NCBI GenBank assembly: GCA_041485845.1
Contig: JBGPKH010000477.1
Coordinates: 1 to 7,211 of the forward strand
Length of the DNA: 7,211 nt
Source: OMOG01 sp041485845
GTDB lineage: Bacteria > Acidobacteriota > Terriglobia > Bryobacterales > Bryobacteraceae
Reading direction: 5' to 3'
In this document: positions 5,977-7,211 of the stretch, one piece after another
Layout: every line of letters starts with the position of its first letter
How positions within the stretch are numbered: position 1 is the first letter of the stretch
Program-made: the position numbers and the translations under genes
The notes under the pieces: generated by a model
The model's input: only the letters and a program-made list of their open reading frames with translations
The model's database searches: none
Told to the model about the DNA's origin: nothing

Positions 5977-7211
5977 AAGCGCGGGAACCGGCTCGCATCC
6001 TGGTGGCCATCGGAGACAAGGACAACGACAGCCCCCACCGGGATTACAAGCAACGCTGGGTGAACCAATTTAACTTCTACCTGAATGACCCTCACTGGGG
6101 CCGGATGTTCGTACGCACGTGCCCCTATTTTCCATTTTCGGCGCGGGTGTGCCTCAACCAACACAACTGGCTGGCGATTCGGGTGCGGGAAGAGGGCATC
6201 GACTTTCAGCAGTGCAGCAACGCGTTCCTGAAGTGCGGCAATCCGGCACGCCTGCAAGAACTCGCCGACTCGCTCGCGCCCCAGGACCTGTTGAAGTGCG
6301 GCCAGAAGTGGCTCGCCGCGTTCACCCCGTTCATTACGGACAAGGAACGCAAGCACGCTGGGTGTCAGCATCGGCTGTTCTTCTCGCAGGTGGAGTATTG
6401 CGACAATCTGATCTTCCATCGCCGCGCCGCGGTGGACGAACTCACCCAGCGACTACTGGACATGAACAGGATGATCGGGCAGCCCAAGAAGATCACCATG
6501 ATTTTCGGCCGCAGGGTGACCAAAGAATACAAGGGCAAGCTGCAGACGGTGATCGAAGACCTGAACCTGCCCAATCCGGTGATCCGTAGTCATTACGGCA
6601 GCGGCTTTGCCAAGCAGTACGTTCGCGATGACCGGCTGCTGCGAACCGAGCCCGCCACCAACAGCGTCTACGACTATGGTGTCAACAAGGACGTCGAAAA
6701 CCTGCCCCGACTTCGAGACCGGATGTCGGAGATCATCGACCACTATCACGATGCCCAACAGGACATCCTGGAGAGCTTTATCGACCGCGGGCAACTGCGG
6801 AAACTGGCCGAGCCCACGATCCTCCCCAGTGGAAAACGGATCCCCGGCCTTAAGCTCGATCACCCGCGACAACTGGCGGTGATGCATTCCCTCGTACGCT
6901 TCGCCAACATTGCCGGCGGCGGCCGGTTTACCACGGCCGACCTATACGCCCCCGCTTTGGATGCTCTCGGCCTGACCGAAGCGCAGTACTCCTTGGCCTC
7001 GTTCCGTTATGACCTGTCCAAACTGCGCGCCAAGGGCTTGGTCGAAAAGGTTCCGCGCTCCCGTCGCTATCAACTGGCCGGCAAGGGCTACTCGATCTGC
7101 GTGGTCTTCCTCAAGCTCTTCGAAAAGGTCTATGCACCCCTCACGGCGGGCCTGTTGGCGCCATTTCGCGGCGACCGCATCCTGGCCGAAGAGAAGCGCT
7201 GCCAACTTGAT
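5862..7211 (+). CDS. Large conserved protein of unknown function with C-terminal winged helix; incomplete at the right edge, 5' end broken
   Basis: The frame is open for 450 codons from ATG 5862 to the last base. Family-like sequence starts at codon 13 (DDESRRNKFVEPYFQDAK); the first 12 residues are probably a reading-frame artefact. Visible landmarks, counted from 5862, are a tract with TCPYFPFSARVCLNQHNWLA at about 86-105, a central segment with KITMIFGRRVTKEYKGKL at about 210-227, FIDRGQLRKLA and LPSGKRIPGLKLDHPRQLAV at about 307-343, and a winged-helix-like end at about 377-405 (SLASFRYDLSKLRAKGLVEK, RRYQL) followed by GYSICVVFLKLFEKVYAPL. From memory it belongs to a large, often multi-copy family in Acidobacteriota, Planctomycetota and others, usually annotated hypothetical. 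Comparison with remembered homologues suggests only about 20-40 residues lie beyond the edge. DNA binding is inferred from the winged helix; a link to mobile DNA is speculation. It is probably non-functional as drawn, unless translation restarts at 5862. Confidence 0.6.
   Translation, partial: MGRSDSRTSRWHDDESRRNKFVEPYFQDAKPNHVVAILKAREPARILVAIGDKDNDSPHRDYKQRWVNQFNFYLNDPHWGRMFVRTCPYFPFSARVCLNQHNWLAIRVREEGIDFQQCSNAFLKCGNPARLQELADSLAPQDLLKCGQKWLAAFTPFITDKERKHAGCQHRLFFSQVEYCDNLIFHRRAAVDELTQRLLDMNRMIGQPKKITMIFGRRVTKEYKGKLQTVIEDLNLPNPVIRSHYGSGFAKQYVRDDRLLRTEPATNSVYDYGVNKDVENLPRLRDRMSEIIDHYHDAQQDILESFIDRGQLRKLAEPTILPSGKRIPGLKLDHPRQLAVMHSLVRFANIAGGGRFTTADLYAPALDALGLTEAQYSLASFRYDLSKLRAKGLVEKVPRSRRYQLAGKGYSICVVFLKLFEKVYAPLTAGLLAPFRGDRILAEEKRCQLD

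Noticed and set aside
5832..6419. Minus-strand frame of 195 codons, with another at 6453-6887
   Set aside because: Both are antisense to the large right-hand frame, which is open for 450 codons and has consistent family-like landmarks. Their length reflects G/C-rich third positions.

Overview
The window looks like a piece of an Acidobacteriota chromosome, probably from the Solibacter/Bryobacter side of the phylum. The reasons are high G+C with strong G/C preference at third codon positions, a very large secreted protein built from Ig-like, TIG, BACON and DUF11-like modules, and a C-terminal repeat type (an ACYLAY segment and a later QC) that I associate with proteins of that group. The assignment is inference from style and recalled family distribution, not from a marker gene.

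Layout. Positions 67-4068 (+) hold one intact gene for a secreted, modular, Cys-poor adhesin-like protein of 1333 residues. A short hairpin follows its stop codon. Positions 4092-4482 (+) carry one or two small unrecognised reading frames that touch at an ATGA, and the coding-like signal changes frame near 4375. Positions about 4484-5765 (-) hold an internal fragment of a STAND/AAA-type ATPase (end of the ATPase module, winged helix, TPR-like helices) continuing into GAF-like sensor domains. This fragment lacks its N-terminus, lacks its C-terminus and contains a frameshift near 5150-5185. Positions about 5766-7211 (+) hold a large conserved gene of unknown function with a C-terminal winged helix. 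It also lacks its N-terminus, is frameshifted near 5893-5898, and runs off the right edge.

How the parts relate. The left gene looks functional and independent. The right half looks like a rearrangement scar: two unrelated genes, both missing their 5' ends, meet head to head within about 20 bases near 5752-5775, and the ATPase remnant is cut again near 4472-4495. The ATPase-GAF remnant is best read as a dead gene. The right-hand gene still has an open frame of 450 codons up to the edge and may be a decayed or restarted member of a multi-copy, possibly mobile, family.

I found no tRNA, rRNA, CRISPR array, recognisable insertion-sequence ends or convincing promoter. I do not see a complete new system here. 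The most informative features are the breakpoints and the two poorly characterised protein families.
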